In this document: piece after piece, positions 49,929 through 59,926 of the stretch | Layout: each line of letters starts with the position of its first letter | Numbering within the stretch: the first letter of the stretch is position 1 | NCBI GenBank assembly: GCA_042862465.1 | Contig: JASTVH010000006.1 | Span: 273,077-337,076 of the forward strand | Direction of reading: 5' to 3' | From: JASTVH01 sp042862465 | Lineage (GTDB): Bacteria; Pseudomonadota; Gammaproteobacteria; Pseudomonadales; Oleiphilaceae | DNA length: 64,000 nt | Program-made: the position numbers and the translations under genes | The notes under the pieces: generated by a model | The model's input: only the letters and a program-made list of their open reading frames with translations | The model's database searches: none | What the model was told of the DNA's origin: nothing

Positions 49929-49950
49929 CGCAAACGGAGGCACTGAAAGC

Positions 49951-50220
49951 ATGTCGATTCTCGATCACTTGGACAATTTCTATGAGCAGTGGGTGCTGGA
50001 GGCTCTCGATGAGGCCCGGGGCAACGAGAACTGGGACGAGGATTTCATGGTCGACGTGGCTTGTGTGGCTCTGAACCACTTACCGCCGCGGTATTACCGT
50101 CACAAGGTGGACATGGTTTTCTATCTTTCGCCGGAAGAGCGGCGTGAGATGCAAGTCAAGGTGAGAAAGGCGGTGGAAGAGGCCGTGGTGTTTGTGAGGA
50201 AGAACGCAAGAGCCGATTGA
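49951..50220 (+). CDS. ComFB-like (late competence) protein
   Basis: This 89-residue protein matches the ComFB family, seen in LDNFYEQWVLEAL at the start and DFMVDVACVALNHLPPRYY near residue 33. Relatives have been linked to cyclic dinucleotide signalling and surface behaviour, but the role here is unknown. ATG 49951 is chosen because GGAGG ends 10 bases upstream and family homology starts here; the frame continues upstream to 49891 without support. Confidence 0.75.
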   Translation: MSILDHLDNFYEQWVLEALDEARGNENWDEDFMVDVACVALNHLPPRYYRHKVDMVFYLSPEERREMQVKVRKAVEEAVVFVRKNARAD

Positions 50221-50270
50221 AGGTGGATGCGGCGCCCGCTTTGGAGCGCCGCTGACTTCTCAAGGCCGGG

Positions 50271-52895
50271 TCAGGAAGAGGGGGCCAACGCCTGGATGGC
50301 GGCCAACATGCGCTGTTTGTCCTCACTCGGCGCACCTTTTTCCGCCGCCGAGCGAGTCCACTCTTCGACAATCTCATCCATGGTTTCTGCGGCATCCGTG
50401 TGTTGCTGGCCCTGGCCGATTCCCGCTGAGAGACGCTCCACCTGCAAGGCCATACGGCGCTGTTGATCCTGCGCCGGAGACTCAACACCCGCGATCATTT
50501 CCGCGCGGATCGTGCAGTCGCGTAATGCCTCACTGGCATCATCGCCCTCGGCCGTTGCCTCAATCGCAGAGTGCCATGCAGCGCCTTTCTCTCGCAGCCG
50601 CAGCCGCTCCTGAAGCGCGTGCAGTTGCCCTTCCAACTCCCGCAAACGCTTCTGCCAGCTCCCCTGGCTGGCGCGGGGCAGATCCAGGGCCTGAAAGGCG
50701 CTTTTGACTCGTTGCAGCGCACCGAAATCCACCGACTCCTGCTTGACCATGTTTTCCAGCTCGTCGAGCAGCGTCTGTGCCTGCTTTTCGGCATCAGCCA
50801 CGGCTTCCTTGTGGGCTTCCCTGGCCTGGTCCCGGCGCTCGAAAATAGCATCGCAGGCCGCCCGGAATTGGCCCCAGAGTTCCCTGTCACGGCGATGGCG
50901 GGTGATGCCCACGGCCTGCCATTCCTTTTGCAGCTCTTTGGCCATTTGCGTGGCTTCGTTGAGCGGCTGGTGATCGACCAGGGCCTCGGCCCGGCGGACA
51001 ATGTCTGCCTTGCGCTCTTCGTTGCGGTCCCGTTCCGCATCCAGATGCTGATCTAGCGTTTTCAGCAGGCGGTCGAAGCGTTTCTGGACCGGCCGGCCGG
51101 CCTTGAAGTCGACGGGTTTGGTTTGGCGCCATTCTTCTCGCGCCTTGCGGTGGATCTTTTCGATGCCTTTCCAGTCACAGTCGTTCCAGTCCACCGATTC
51201 GATAAACTGCTGCAGTTCATCGCAAATGGTTTCTCGGCGCGACAGGTTGACGGACTTGAGTTCGTTGCGGGCGTCAAAGTACTCCTGACAGGGCGCAAAC
51301 GCCTCGTCAGCGGCCTGTTTGAAACGCTGCCAAAGGCTTTGGTCGGAAGAACCGCCCAGCTCGCGCCATTCGTGCTGCAGCTCCTTGATGCGGGCCGCCT
51401 TGGCTTCGGGCTCCATATGCTGCTGGGCCAAGTATTCCATATGTTCACACAATTCTTCCTGCTTGGGCCGTGTTGCGAAACCGCGCCAGTCGCCCAGCTC
51501 GTTCACCCGGCCTGACAACAGCCCCATGCGGGCCTGGTAGTGGTGCTGGGTCTTGTGTGGCAGTTTTTCCAGCGTGTGCTGGGCCTCCTTGAGCAGGCGC
51601 CGGGAGCGCTTGAATACGTCCTTATCCAGGGCCTCTTCCAGTTTTTCCAGAAGGTCGTTGAGCTGATCCTCTGTCGCCTTCTGTTCCTGTTGGGCCTCCT
51701 TGCGCTGGCTATGGGCTTTCCCCAATAGCTGGGAGGCTTCTTTCAGCAATGTAGGGGCCGTGAAATCGGCAGGCCATTTGATGTGATCAAGGCTGTTCTT
51801 AACCGTATGGGTATCCGGCTCCTCGGCGTTCAGGGCGTGGGAAAGGGCTTCACGCTGAGTCTCGAAACGGCGGACCGCGTCAATATAGCTTCGCAGCTGC
51901 TGCATCAGCCGTTCGTAGTCTTTCTGCTCGCCCTTTTCGACCTCAGCGTCTCGGGTGGCTTCAAGCCAGCGGGTTTCCTGGGTTTTCTGCAGCGCATCCA
52001 GGGAAGAGAGGCTGGGACCCTGTGGGGGGCACTGCTGTTGCAGGTCGCTCAGGGTTTCTTTCAGCAGTGACAGCGTTTGAGCACGTTCTTCACGCTTCTG
52101 GTCTTCCTCCTCCTGGCGCTGGTTTTCCCGCTCCAGCTCCCGTGCACGCAACTCGCATTCGGCCAGGGCCGCAATCGCCTGTGCCCGCTGTTGTTCGGTG
52201 GCCGACTCTTCCAGTGTTTTCCATTGCTGCTGAAGGGCTTCCAGTCGAGGCTGGTAGAGCTTGTTACTTTCGGTACGTGCATGCTGCTTGAGGTTTTCAA
52301 CCACCGCTTCGACTTCGGCTTCCCGGTGGGCACGCGCCTCCTGTTCCTGTCGCAGTGCCTGAAGCTTGCGTTTGGCGGTCTGGTAAACATTCTTGTCCCG
52401 CCCCTTGGCCGCTCGGGCAATGCGGTGAAGCCCGTCTTCGTCTTCCACCAGCTCAGCCGCTGACTGGCGCTCGCGGGCGGTCTTGCCCTCGATGGCGAGC
52501 TGTTCCAGGCGGTCCGGCCCGAGGTCGGCGGATACCTGGAGGCTATCGCTGCCCGGTGATCCGGTAAGTTGTTCCAGTATCTGCTGCAGTTGTGGGTCAT
52601 CAATCTGCTTGCGGGCTTCATGAAGCACACTGGGATTCTGGGCCAGATCGGCAATCCGTTCGCTCAGGGCGTTGCGGTCTTCGGGCTGTGCCTTGGCATA
52701 GAGGGTGACCAGTTTATCCAGGCGGTCAATTCGCTGGATTGCCAGATGGCGAACGGCCCGGTCGGCGGCTGTCGCGGCATCCAGTAGGGCTTCAAGGTCC
52801 TGGTCTTTCTGGGGGTTGAGTGCCGCAATCGTGGCAATTTCGGAATTGGACGTTTTCTTGCCTGGCTTGAACCAGCGCTTCAGGAAAGCTGCCAT
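50271..52895 (-). CDS. DUF349 repeat protein, coiled-coil rich
   Basis: This 874-residue protein starts MAAFLKRWFKPGKKTS and has several DUF349-type helical repeats in its second half (LWQRFKQAADEAFAPCQEYFD near residue 490; ELWGQFRAACDAIFERRDQAR near 665), with long charged coiled coils between. No enzyme motif is visible. Start 52895 is set by GAGGG 7 bases upstream; the frame continues to 53177 but the extra residues are low-quality. Function unknown; a cytoplasmic scaffold role is possible. Confidence 0.85.
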   Translation of the reverse strand: MAAFLKRWFKPGKKTSNSEIATIAALNPQKDQDLEALLDAATAADRAVRHLAIQRIDRLDKLVTLYAKAQPEDRNALSERIADLAQNPSVLHEARKQIDDPQLQQILEQLTGSPGSDSLQVSADLGPDRLEQLAIEGKTARERQSAAELVEDEDGLHRIARAAKGRDKNVYQTAKRKLQALRQEQEARAHREAEVEAVVENLKQHARTESNKLYQPRLEALQQQWKTLEESATEQQRAQAIAALAECELRARELERENQRQEEEDQKREERAQTLSLLKETLSDLQQQCPPQGPSLSSLDALQKTQETRWLEATRDAEVEKGEQKDYERLMQQLRSYIDAVRRFETQREALSHALNAEEPDTHTVKNSLDHIKWPADFTAPTLLKEASQLLGKAHSQRKEAQQEQKATEDQLNDLLEKLEEALDKDVFKRSRRLLKEAQHTLEKLPHKTQHHYQARMGLLSGRVNELGDWRGFATRPKQEELCEHMEYLAQQHMEPEAKAARIKELQHEWRELGGSSDQSLWQRFKQAADEAFAPCQEYFDARNELKSVNLSRRETICDELQQFIESVDWNDCDWKGIEKIHRKAREEWRQTKPVDFKAGRPVQKRFDRLLKTLDQHLDAERDRNEERKADIVRRAEALVDHQPLNEATQMAKELQKEWQAVGITRHRRDRELWGQFRAACDAIFERRDQAREAHKEAVADAEKQAQTLLDELENMVKQESVDFGALQRVKSAFQALDLPRASQGSWQKRLRELEGQLHALQERLRLREKGAAWHSAIEATAEGDDASEALRDCTIRAEMIAGVESPAQDQQRRMALQVERLSAGIGQGQQHTDAAETMDEIVEEWTRSAAEKGAPSEDKQRMLAAIQALAPSS

Positions 52896-53175
52896 GTCGA
52901 TACCCTCTATCAATGTTCTAGCCGAAGCCTGCCATGTGCTCCGGAACCGGCAATGGCCAGTGGCGGCACCTTGTGGAGAGGCTGCCAACGAGACCATTGA
53001 GTCGCTTGGGGAACTGCAGAATGGTGGTAGTCTATATGCGTTTTTTTCCGGCGTCGAAGTGTTCTGCGTTCTGGCAGAATGTTGGCTGGGGCGGCGCTGG
53101 CGGTCTGGCCCTCCGGTTTGCCCGCCAAAGCAGCCCACGCGAATAGAGAGCAGATCAGGAGGATGTGGAGGAATC

Positions 53176-53628
53176 ATGGTGGACGATGCTCACAGGCAGG
53201 CCAGCGGAGTGGCGCTGAAGCTGCTGGCCCGGCGGGAACACAGTCGCAGGGAGCTGGCGCTCAAGCTGATGCAACGTCACTTTGAGGATGCGGTGATCGA
53301 GGCGGTGCTGGATGAGTTTGAGAGCCGCCAATGGCTCGATGACGAGCGTTTTGCAGAAGTCTATGTGCGCCAGCGGGTCAGTCTTGGCTATGGACCCATG
53401 CGGATTATGGCGGAGTTGCAGCAGCGAGGGGTTGATGGGGAGCCCGAGGCCCTGAAGGAGGTCGATGGGCAGACCTGGTGCCAAATGGCTCGGGAGGCGC
53501 GGGAAAAAAAATTTGGTCTCCAGCCCATTGAGGACCGCAGGGAAAGGGGAAGGCAGGGCCGCTATCTGGCGCAGCGCGGCTATACCATGTCTCAGATTGA
53601 AGCCGCCCTCGGGGTTGAGATCGACTAG
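53176..53628 (+). CDS. recX: Regulatory protein RecX
   Basis: This 150-residue helical protein inhibits RecA filament extension. Family features are ALKLLARREHSRRELALKL at residues 13-31, FESRQWLDDERFAEVYVRQR near 48 and a C-terminal RRYLAQRGYTMSQI-like GRYLAQRGYTMSQIEAAL. GGAGG lies 4 bases before ATG 53176. recA is not adjacent in this window. It is convergent with mltF, 8 bases apart. Confidence 0.9.
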   Translation: MVDDAHRQASGVALKLLARREHSRRELALKLMQRHFEDAVIEAVLDEFESRQWLDDERFAEVYVRQRVSLGYGPMRIMAELQQRGVDGEPEALKEVDGQTWCQMAREAREKKFGLQPIEDRRERGRQGRYLAQRGYTMSQIEAALGVEID

Positions 53629-53636
53629 TTCAGTTT

Positions 53637-55148
53637 CTAGAGCGCTGGCGGCGTGATGTCCAAGGCGCCGTCCTCTTCCAGTTCCGCCAGTGACTGAAGC
53701 GGTTCGGACGACTCTTCTTTTTTGGTGGCCTGATTGGCGTACATCGCTTCGTGCTCGTCCGGTGACATCATCCACTTCAGTACGTCGTAGTAGCGCCGGA
53801 TGTTCTGCACATAGACAACGGGTTCATGCCCCCGGGCATACCCGTGTTCGGTCTGTACGTACCATTTTTTCTGGGCCAGACGCGGCAGGTATTCCTTGAC
53901 GTGCATCCACTTGTCCGGATCCTTGCCATCCCGCTCCGCCAGGATACGGGCATCCTCCAGGTGGCCCATGCCCACGTTATAGGATGCCAGGGCAAACCAG
54001 GTGCGATCCGGATCGGTGATATGTTCGGGCAGGCGGTCATAGATCTGCCGGAAATAGCCGGCGCCGCCAAGGATGCTGGATTCCGGGTCCAGGCGGTTTT
54101 CGATGCCGATGTGGCGCGCCGTGGCCTGGGTCAACATCATCAGCCCCCGAACCCCCGTCGGGGAGACCGCATTGGGGCGCCAGTGGCTTTCCTGGTAACC
54201 GATCGCGGCCAGCAGTCGCCAGTCCAGACCGTATTTCTGGGCGGCCTCCTGGAAGGTGTCCTTGTAATTGGGCAGACGGTTGCGCAGGTGATAGACGAAT
54301 GTTCTCGCGCCCACGTAATTCAGCTGATCCAGGTGGCCGTAATAACGTTCCCTCAGCTGGGCCAGGGTGCCGTCATTGCGAATCTGCTTGAAAAAACGGT
54401 CGGCTTCCTTGAGCAGGGAAGGATCCTGGTTGGTTGGAAATAGCCAGGCATACTGTGCCTTGCCCTGCAGTTTGAAGCCCCGGGCCACCTTGGGGAAGAA
54501 AACCTGGTTCATGGCCAGATCATTGGAGTCGATGATGGCCAGGTCGATGTCGCCCTCGTTGACAGCTTTGAGCAGGTCGATCGTGCCGATATCCGTGCGC
54601 GCTTCCCAGCGAATCGACGGATATTGCTGGGCCAACGTCTGGAGACGCTTGATATGGGCACTGTTGGCAATCACGCGGATATGCCGGTCAGCCAGGTCTT
54701 CCGGAGAACGAGGGCGCTCGGAACCCCGGTGGTAGATCACCACGGGTTGCGCCTCCAGATAGGAGGGTGATGTGCCGTAGAGTTTGCGGCGTTCGTCGGT
54801 CAGGGTCAGGCCGGCCGCGGCAAAATGGGTGTAGCCCTGATTCAGAATCGAGAAAAGGTCGGCCAGGTTGTCGACGACCTGGATGCGGAGCTCCACGCCC
54901 AGATAATCCGCAAAGCGTTTGGCCATTTCGTATTCAAAGCCGGCAGGCCCGTCTCGCCCCACGTAATAGGTGGATGGCGCATTCAGCGTCACCACGTGAA
55001 GGACGTTTTCCTGGTGGATTTCTTCCAGGGTGCTGGGCCGGGAACAGGCCGTCAGCAGAGCAATCAGGCCCAGCAAGGCGCCTAGCCCCCAATGACGGGC
55101 GGACCGAATCCAGTCGTGACGATCCATGTTTTTCAGGGTTTTCCGCAT
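53637..55148 (-). CDS. mltF: Membrane-bound lytic murein transglycosylase F
   Basis: This 503-residue outer-membrane lipoprotein has a lipobox in GLIALLTACS near residue 35, a family 3 solute-binding regulatory domain (VLHVVTLNAPSTYYVGRDG near 48; LADLFSILNQGYTHFAAAGL near 94) and a C-terminal SLT lysozyme-like domain with the catalytic glutamate in AIGYQESHWRPNAVSPTGVRG near 305. It cleaves peptidoglycan to 1,6-anhydro products. Start 55148 has GGAAAGG 8 bases upstream; a longer frame to 55262 is not supported. Confidence 0.9.
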   Translation of the reverse strand: MRKTLKNMDRHDWIRSARHWGLGALLGLIALLTACSRPSTLEEIHQENVLHVVTLNAPSTYYVGRDGPAGFEYEMAKRFADYLGVELRIQVVDNLADLFSILNQGYTHFAAAGLTLTDERRKLYGTSPSYLEAQPVVIYHRGSERPRSPEDLADRHIRVIANSAHIKRLQTLAQQYPSIRWEARTDIGTIDLLKAVNEGDIDLAIIDSNDLAMNQVFFPKVARGFKLQGKAQYAWLFPTNQDPSLLKEADRFFKQIRNDGTLAQLRERYYGHLDQLNYVGARTFVYHLRNRLPNYKDTFQEAAQKYGLDWRLLAAIGYQESHWRPNAVSPTGVRGLMMLTQATARHIGIENRLDPESSILGGAGYFRQIYDRLPEHITDPDRTWFALASYNVGMGHLEDARILAERDGKDPDKWMHVKEYLPRLAQKKWYVQTEHGYARGHEPVVYVQNIRRYYDVLKWMMSPDEHEAMYANQATKKEESSEPLQSLAELEEDGALDITPPAL

Positions 55149-55484
55149 ACAACAACCTTTCCCGGGGCCATTCCGTGGGCCTTGGGCCAACTGTGGCACG
55201 TCACTCCCGACCAGAGCCTCTTCCAAACTCCGGTTAATCCGTAAATAAAGCAGAGGGAGCAAATGCAGGTTGAGCTAATGATCGCCGTTTTGTCATTTTT
55301 TAGTCAATTAGACGTTGTGAGGATTGTGAAAAAGGTTGTGAAATTGTTCCGCCAAAGCTGTGATGTTCAAGCAGCCCGCTACGTTTTTTTACCTGCCCAA
55401 GCTGTAACCGCCTGAAGGATTCCAGTAGAATATGCGCCTTCTTTTTCACACCCCATTCGATCAAGCGTGAGGCTGGTGTAGATA
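55149..55484. other. Divergent gap between mltF and purL
   Basis: This 336-base region has no credible gene. TAGAAT at 55426-55431 is a plausible purL -10, but a good -35 is not evident. No clear PurR operator was recognised. AT-rich bases near 55290-55350 may hold the mltF promoter. Confidence 0.5.
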
Positions 55485-58400
55485 ATGCTTGAACTTCGAG
55501 GCGCTCCTGCTCTCTCCGAGTTCCGAAGCCGGAACCTGCTTTCCCAGGTCAAGGAAACCATCACCTCGGTGACTTCCGTCTACGCCGAGTTCATGCACTT
55601 TGTGGATGTGGATGCCGAGTTGGACGAAAAACAGCTGAGCATCCTTAACCGGCTTCTGAGCTACGGTCCGCGTGTGCCTGTTGAGCCAGCCGATGGGGTG
55701 TTGTTCCTGGTCGTTCCCCGGCCGGGTACCATTTCACCCTGGTCCAGCAAGGCGACTGACATCGCTCACAACTGCGGCCTGCGGCACATCAAGCGGATCG
55801 AACGGGGAATCGCCTACTACATCCGCACTGATGAGAAGCTGACCCTGGAACAGCGCGAAGCAATTGCGGACCAGCTGCATGACCGGATGACGGAGCGGGT
55901 CTTTCACGAAACGGCCGGCGCCGATCTGCTCTTCAACGAAGAAGAGCCACGCCCCATGCAGTCGGTCGGGATTCTGGCTGGCGGCCGTCTGGCGCTGGAA
56001 AAAGCCAACAGCGAGCTGGGCCTGGCGTTGGCGGATGACGAAATCGATTACCTGGTGGACGCCTTCACCCGTCTGCGTCGAGACCCGACAGACGTGGAAC
56101 TGATGATGTTCGCCCAGGCCAATTCCGAGCATTGTCGGCACAAGATCTTCAACGCGTCCTGGGACATCGATGGTGAAGCGCAGGAAAAGTCGCTGTTCCA
56201 GATGATCAAGAACACCTACGAAATGAACAGCGAAGGGGTGCTCTCCGCGTACAAGGATAATGCCGCAGTGGTTGCGGGCAGCCGGTCCGGCCGTTTCTAT
56301 CCGGACCCTGAATCCGGCGAGTACGCCTATCATGAGGAAGACATCCATATTCTCATGAAGGTCGAGACCCATAACCATCCCACGGCCATTTCCCCGTTCC
56401 CGGGCTCGGCCACGGGCAATGGCGGTGAGATACGGGACGAAGGGGCAACGGGGCGCGGCGGCAAGCCGAAAGCAGGTCTGACCGGGTTTACCGTGTCCAA
56501 CCTGAGGATCCCCGAATACCCGCAGCCCTGGGAAGGCGAGGAAAAGCGCCCGGGGCGGATCAGCTCCCCGCTGGACATCATGATTGAAGGTCCCATCGGC
56601 GGCGCTTCTTTCAACAACGAATTCGGGCGGCCCAATCTCACAGGTTATTTTCGCACATTCGAACAGTCGGTGGCTGGACCTGCTGGTGACGAAGTGCGTG
56701 GCTACCACAAGCCGATCATGATTGCGGGCGGTCTCGGCAACATTCGACCGGACCATGTGGAAAAGGGCAATATTCCCGTCGGCGCCAAACTGATCGTGCT
56801 GGGTGGCCCGGCAATGCTGATCGGGCTGGGCGGCGGCGCGGCGTCCTCGATGGACTCCGGTGCCAGTCACGAAGATCTGGATTTTGCCTCGGTGCAGCGT
56901 GGTAACCCGGAAATGGAGCGCCGCTGCCAGGAAGTGATCGACCGTTGCTGGCAGCTGGGTGGCGATAACCCGATTGCCTTTATCCATGACGTGGGTGCAG
57001 GCGGTCTGTCCAATGCAATGCCTGAGCTGGTCAAGGACGGCGGCCGTGGTGGCCGTTTTGAGTTGCGTGAGGTGCCGAACGATGAGCCCGGCATGTCTCC
57101 GGTGGAGATCTGGTGTAACGAATCCCAGGAGCGCTACGTGCTTGCGGTCTCGCCGGAGCAGCTGGAGCGCTTCGATGCCATCTGCCGCCGTGAGCGCTGT
57201 CCTTATGCCGTGGTGGGAGAGGCGACCGAGGAGGATCATCTGGGGCTGAGCGATGCCTACTTTGGCAACAACCCCGTCGACCTGCCCATGAGCGTCCTGT
57301 TTGGCAAGCCGCCGCGCATGCATCGCAGCGTGGAGCGCACCTCCTTTACCAAACCGATCTTCAACTCCTCGGAAATCGACCCGAACGAGGCGGCTGAAAG
57401 AATTCTGCAGCTGCCCGCCGTCGCCAGCAAAAGCTTCCTGATTACCATTGGTGACCGGACAATTACCGGTCAGGTGACGCGTGACCAGATGGTCGGGCCC
57501 TGGCAGGTACCGGTGGCTGACGTTGCCGTCACCAGCAGCTCGTTCGATGGCTATACCGGTGAGGCGATGGCCATGGGCGAGCGGACGCCGGTCGCCTGTA
57601 TCGATGCGCCGGCCTCCGGACGGATGGCTGTAGGCGAAGTGGTGACCAACCTTGCGGCCAGCGCCATTGATCGGATTTCCGATATTCGATTGTCTGCCAA
57701 CTGGATGGCCGCGGCCGGGCATCCGGGGGAAGACGTCAACCTGTACGAAACCGTCAAGGCGGTAGGCATGGAGCTGTGTCCGGCGCTTGGTATTACCATT
57801 CCGGTCGGCAAGGATTCCATGTCGATGAAAACGGTGTGGGACTCTGACGGGGAAACGCGCTCGGTGACAGCGCCGTTATCGCTGATCATCAGTGGTTTCG
57901 CTCCAGTAACCGATGTCCGCAAAACCTTGACGCCGGAACTGCGCACCGACAGCGGTGAAACCGATCTGATTCTGGTTGATCTGGCAGCGGGGCAGAACCG
58001 TTTGGGGGGCTCGGCACTGACCCAGGTCTATAACGCCATGGGAGCGGTCGCTCCTGACGTCGGCGACCCGGAAGATCTTAAGGCGTTCTTTGCGGTGATT
58101 CAGGGCCTTAATAAGGATGGCAAACTGCTGGCTTACCATGACCGTTCGGACGGTGGTTTGTTCGTGACGGTATGTGAAATGGCCTTCTCGGGGCATACCG
58201 GTGTCGACATCAAGCTGGATGGTCTGGCAGCGGAGCGGGACCATCTGTGTCGTGAGCTGTTCAATGAAGAGTTGGGCGCAGTATTGCAGGTTCGTCGCGA
58301 GGACACGGCGTTCGTGCTGCAGCAATTTACCGGAGCTGGGTTGGGCGAGCACACATCGGTCATCGGTGGCCTGAATGATGAAGATCGGGTCCGCTTCTAC

Positions 58401-59387
58401 TTTGGTCCCGATCCGGTGCTGGATCAGCCGCGCGCTCGTTACCAGAAGCTGTGGGCTGAAACCAGTTACCGCATCCAGTCCCTGAGAGACAATGCGGAGT
58501 GCGCCGAGCAGGAGTTCGCGGCGCTGGATGATGCGTCCAATCCCGGTTTGAGCGCAGAGCTCACCTTTGACCCGTCTGATGATGTGGCGGCGCCTTACGT
58601 CAACAAAGGTGCGCAACCGCGTATTGCGGTCTTACGGGAGCAGGGCGTTAACGGCCAGGTTGAAATGGCGGCGGCATTTGACCGCGCCGGTTTCCAGAGT
58701 GTTGACGTGCATATGAGCGACATCCTGTCGGGTCGCGTGTCCTTGAAGCAGTTCCAGGCATTGGTGGCCTGTGGCGGATTCTCCTATGGTGACGTGCTGG
58801 GCGCTGGTGAAGGCTGGGCCAAGTCGATTCTTTTCAATCACCGAGCCAGAGAAGAGTTTGAACTCTTTTTCCAGCGGCCGGATTCCCTGGCCCTGGGTGT
58901 GTGTAACGGCTGTCAGATGCTCTCTAACCTGTATGAACTGATCCCGGGTACCGAACATTGGCCGCATTTCGTGCGTAACCGTTCGGAGCAGTTCGAGGCG
59001 CGTTTCGTGATGGTGGAAGTCACCGAATCACGCTCGCCGCTTTTCGAAGGTATGGTGGGGTCGCGATTCCCCATTGCTGTGGCGCATGGTGAAGGTCGCG
59101 CGGAATTCAAATCTGGCGATGATTTGCAGGCACTGCAAAGCCAGGGGCAAGTAGCACTGCGCTACGTGGATCATTACGGCAAGCCCACGGAGACCTATCC
59201 GTTCAATCCCAATGGTTCGCCTGAAGGCCTGACGGGGCTGTGTTCGAAGGATGGGCGTGTGACTATCATGATGCCGCACCCGGAAAGGGTTTTCCGCAGT
59301 GTCCAGAATTCCTGGCACCCAGAGCATTGGGGGGAAGATGCACCGTGGCTGCGGTTGTTCCGTAACGCTCGGGCATGGCTCGGATAA
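55485..59387 (+). CDS. purL: Phosphoribosylformylglycinamidine synthase (FGAM synthase)
   Basis: This 1300-residue single-chain enzyme makes FGAM in purine synthesis. It has the N-terminal PurS-like region, AIRS-type domains (HCRHKIFNASWDIDG near residue 217; VETHNHPTAISPFPGSATGNGGE-type block near 291; GLGGGAASSMDSG near 448) and a C-terminal glutamine amidotransferase domain with nucleophile cysteine in LALGVCNGCQML near 1140 and His in PHPERVFR near 1265. Length is that of the large gammaproteobacterial PurL. A strong terminator follows. Confidence 0.97.
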   Translation: MLELRGAPALSEFRSRNLLSQVKETITSVTSVYAEFMHFVDVDAELDEKQLSILNRLLSYGPRVPVEPADGVLFLVVPRPGTISPWSSKATDIAHNCGLRHIKRIERGIAYYIRTDEKLTLEQREAIADQLHDRMTERVFHETAGADLLFNEEEPRPMQSVGILAGGRLALEKANSELGLALADDEIDYLVDAFTRLRRDPTDVELMMFAQANSEHCRHKIFNASWDIDGEAQEKSLFQMIKNTYEMNSEGVLSAYKDNAAVVAGSRSGRFYPDPESGEYAYHEEDIHILMKVETHNHPTAISPFPGSATGNGGEIRDEGATGRGGKPKAGLTGFTVSNLRIPEYPQPWEGEEKRPGRISSPLDIMIEGPIGGASFNNEFGRPNLTGYFRTFEQSVAGPAGDEVRGYHKPIMIAGGLGNIRPDHVEKGNIPVGAKLIVLGGPAMLIGLGGGAASSMDSGASHEDLDFASVQRGNPEMERRCQEVIDRCWQLGGDNPIAFIHDVGAGGLSNAMPELVKDGGRGGRFELREVPNDEPGMSPVEIWCNESQERYVLAVSPEQLERFDAICRRERCPYAVVGEATEEDHLGLSDAYFGNNPVDLPMSVLFGKPPRMHRSVERTSFTKPIFNSSEIDPNEAAERILQLPAVASKSFLITIGDRTITGQVTRDQMVGPWQVPVADVAVTSSSFDGYTGEAMAMGERTPVACIDAPASGRMAVGEVVTNLAASAIDRISDIRLSANWMAAAGHPGEDVNLYETVKAVGMELCPALGITIPVGKDSMSMKTVWDSDGETRSVTAPLSLIISGFAPVTDVRKTLTPELRTDSGETDLILVDLAAGQNRLGGSALTQVYNAMGAVAPDVGDPEDLKAFFAVIQGLNKDGKLLAYHDRSDGGLFVTVCEMAFSGHTGVDIKLDGLAAERDHLCRELFNEELGAVLQVRREDTAFVLQQFTGAGLGEHTSVIGGLNDEDRVRFYFGPDPVLDQPRARYQKLWAETSYRIQSLRDNAECAEQEFAALDDASNPGLSAELTFDPSDDVAAPYVNKGAQPRIAVLREQGVNGQVEMAAAFDRAGFQSVDVHMSDILSGRVSLKQFQALVACGGFSYGDVLGAGEGWAKSILFNHRAREEFELFFQRPDSLALGVCNGCQMLSNLYELIPGTEHWPHFVRNRSEQFEARFVMVEVTESRSPLFEGMVGSRFPIAVAHGEGRAEFKSGDDLQALQSQGQVALRYVDHYGKPTETYPFNPNGSPEGLTGLCSKDGRVTIMMPHPERVFRSVQNSWHPEHWGEDAPWLRLFRNARAWLG

Positions 59388-59421
59388 CTGTCTAGGTCGG
59401 ATCGAAACGGTATACAAAAAC

Positions 59422-59446
59422 GGGAGCCTGCTGGCTCCCATTTTTT
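59422..59446 (+). terminator. Rho-independent terminator of purL
   Basis: GGGAGCC and GGCTCCC form a 7-bp stem around TGCT, followed by ATTTTTT. It lies 34 bases after the purL stop. Confidence 0.95.
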
Positions 59447-59926
59447 GTGCGGTCGTTACGCCAGGTAACAAAAAGCTGATCGGTTTGTAACCGGATGGAA
59501 CAACCTTTGATCAGCTCATGGTGGATAGACGAAAAAATGGCCAAAAATGCAGTTAAAAAGAGAGGGTAATTTGACGAAGTCAAGGCTTGACAAGGGATCT
59601 TTATTCACATCCGTTGGCCTGGTTTCGTACTGTTTGATATAACGCAGTGCATGATTCGACACCAAAGCTAATAAAAATATAACCTGTTGAAAAATAAGGG
59701 GTTAATAAATGCGGTGATTTTGTCGCCAATTTGAGTGAACCCCTGTAGTGATGCGCCTTTGCGGCGTCTGCCCAAAAACTATCCCCAAAGTTATCCACAG
59801 ATTCTGTGGGTAATTCATTGGTCTTTTTTATGACGCGTGTTTTGGCGTGGTTTGTCAAAAATCAGGCAGCCCCGCGGCGGGCTGATATGTCACTCTATAG
59901 GTCCAGATCTTGTTGGAGGTGCAGCT
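59447..59926. other. AT-rich gap with DnaA-box dyad
   Basis: No gene is supported in this 480-base stretch. It is AT-rich around 59600-59720 and contains a perfect DnaA box TTATCCACA (59791-59799) with an opposed near-box TGTGGGTAA (59805-59813), together a dyad of 11 bases per arm with one mismatch. CTATCCCCA upstream is a weaker third candidate. GGAGGT at 59915-59920 serves the next gene. Confidence 0.6.
59791..59813. promoter_or_regulatory. DnaA-box-containing dyad
   Basis: TTATCCACAGA and TCTGTGGGTAA flank a single T. The left arm contains a perfect DnaA box and the right arm a one-mismatch box on the other strand. It could be a DnaA-responsive regulatory or titration site. Confidence 0.6.

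Noticed and set aside
49866..49945. Cyclic di-GMP-I riboswitch upstream of the ComFB-like gene
   Set aside because: The conserved core elements of that class could not be aligned; only a generic structured leader is supported.
59601..59858. Possible minus-strand 85-residue gene
   Set aside because: Lies over the AT-rich DnaA-box region, has no recognisable family or ribosome-binding site, and has low-quality composition.
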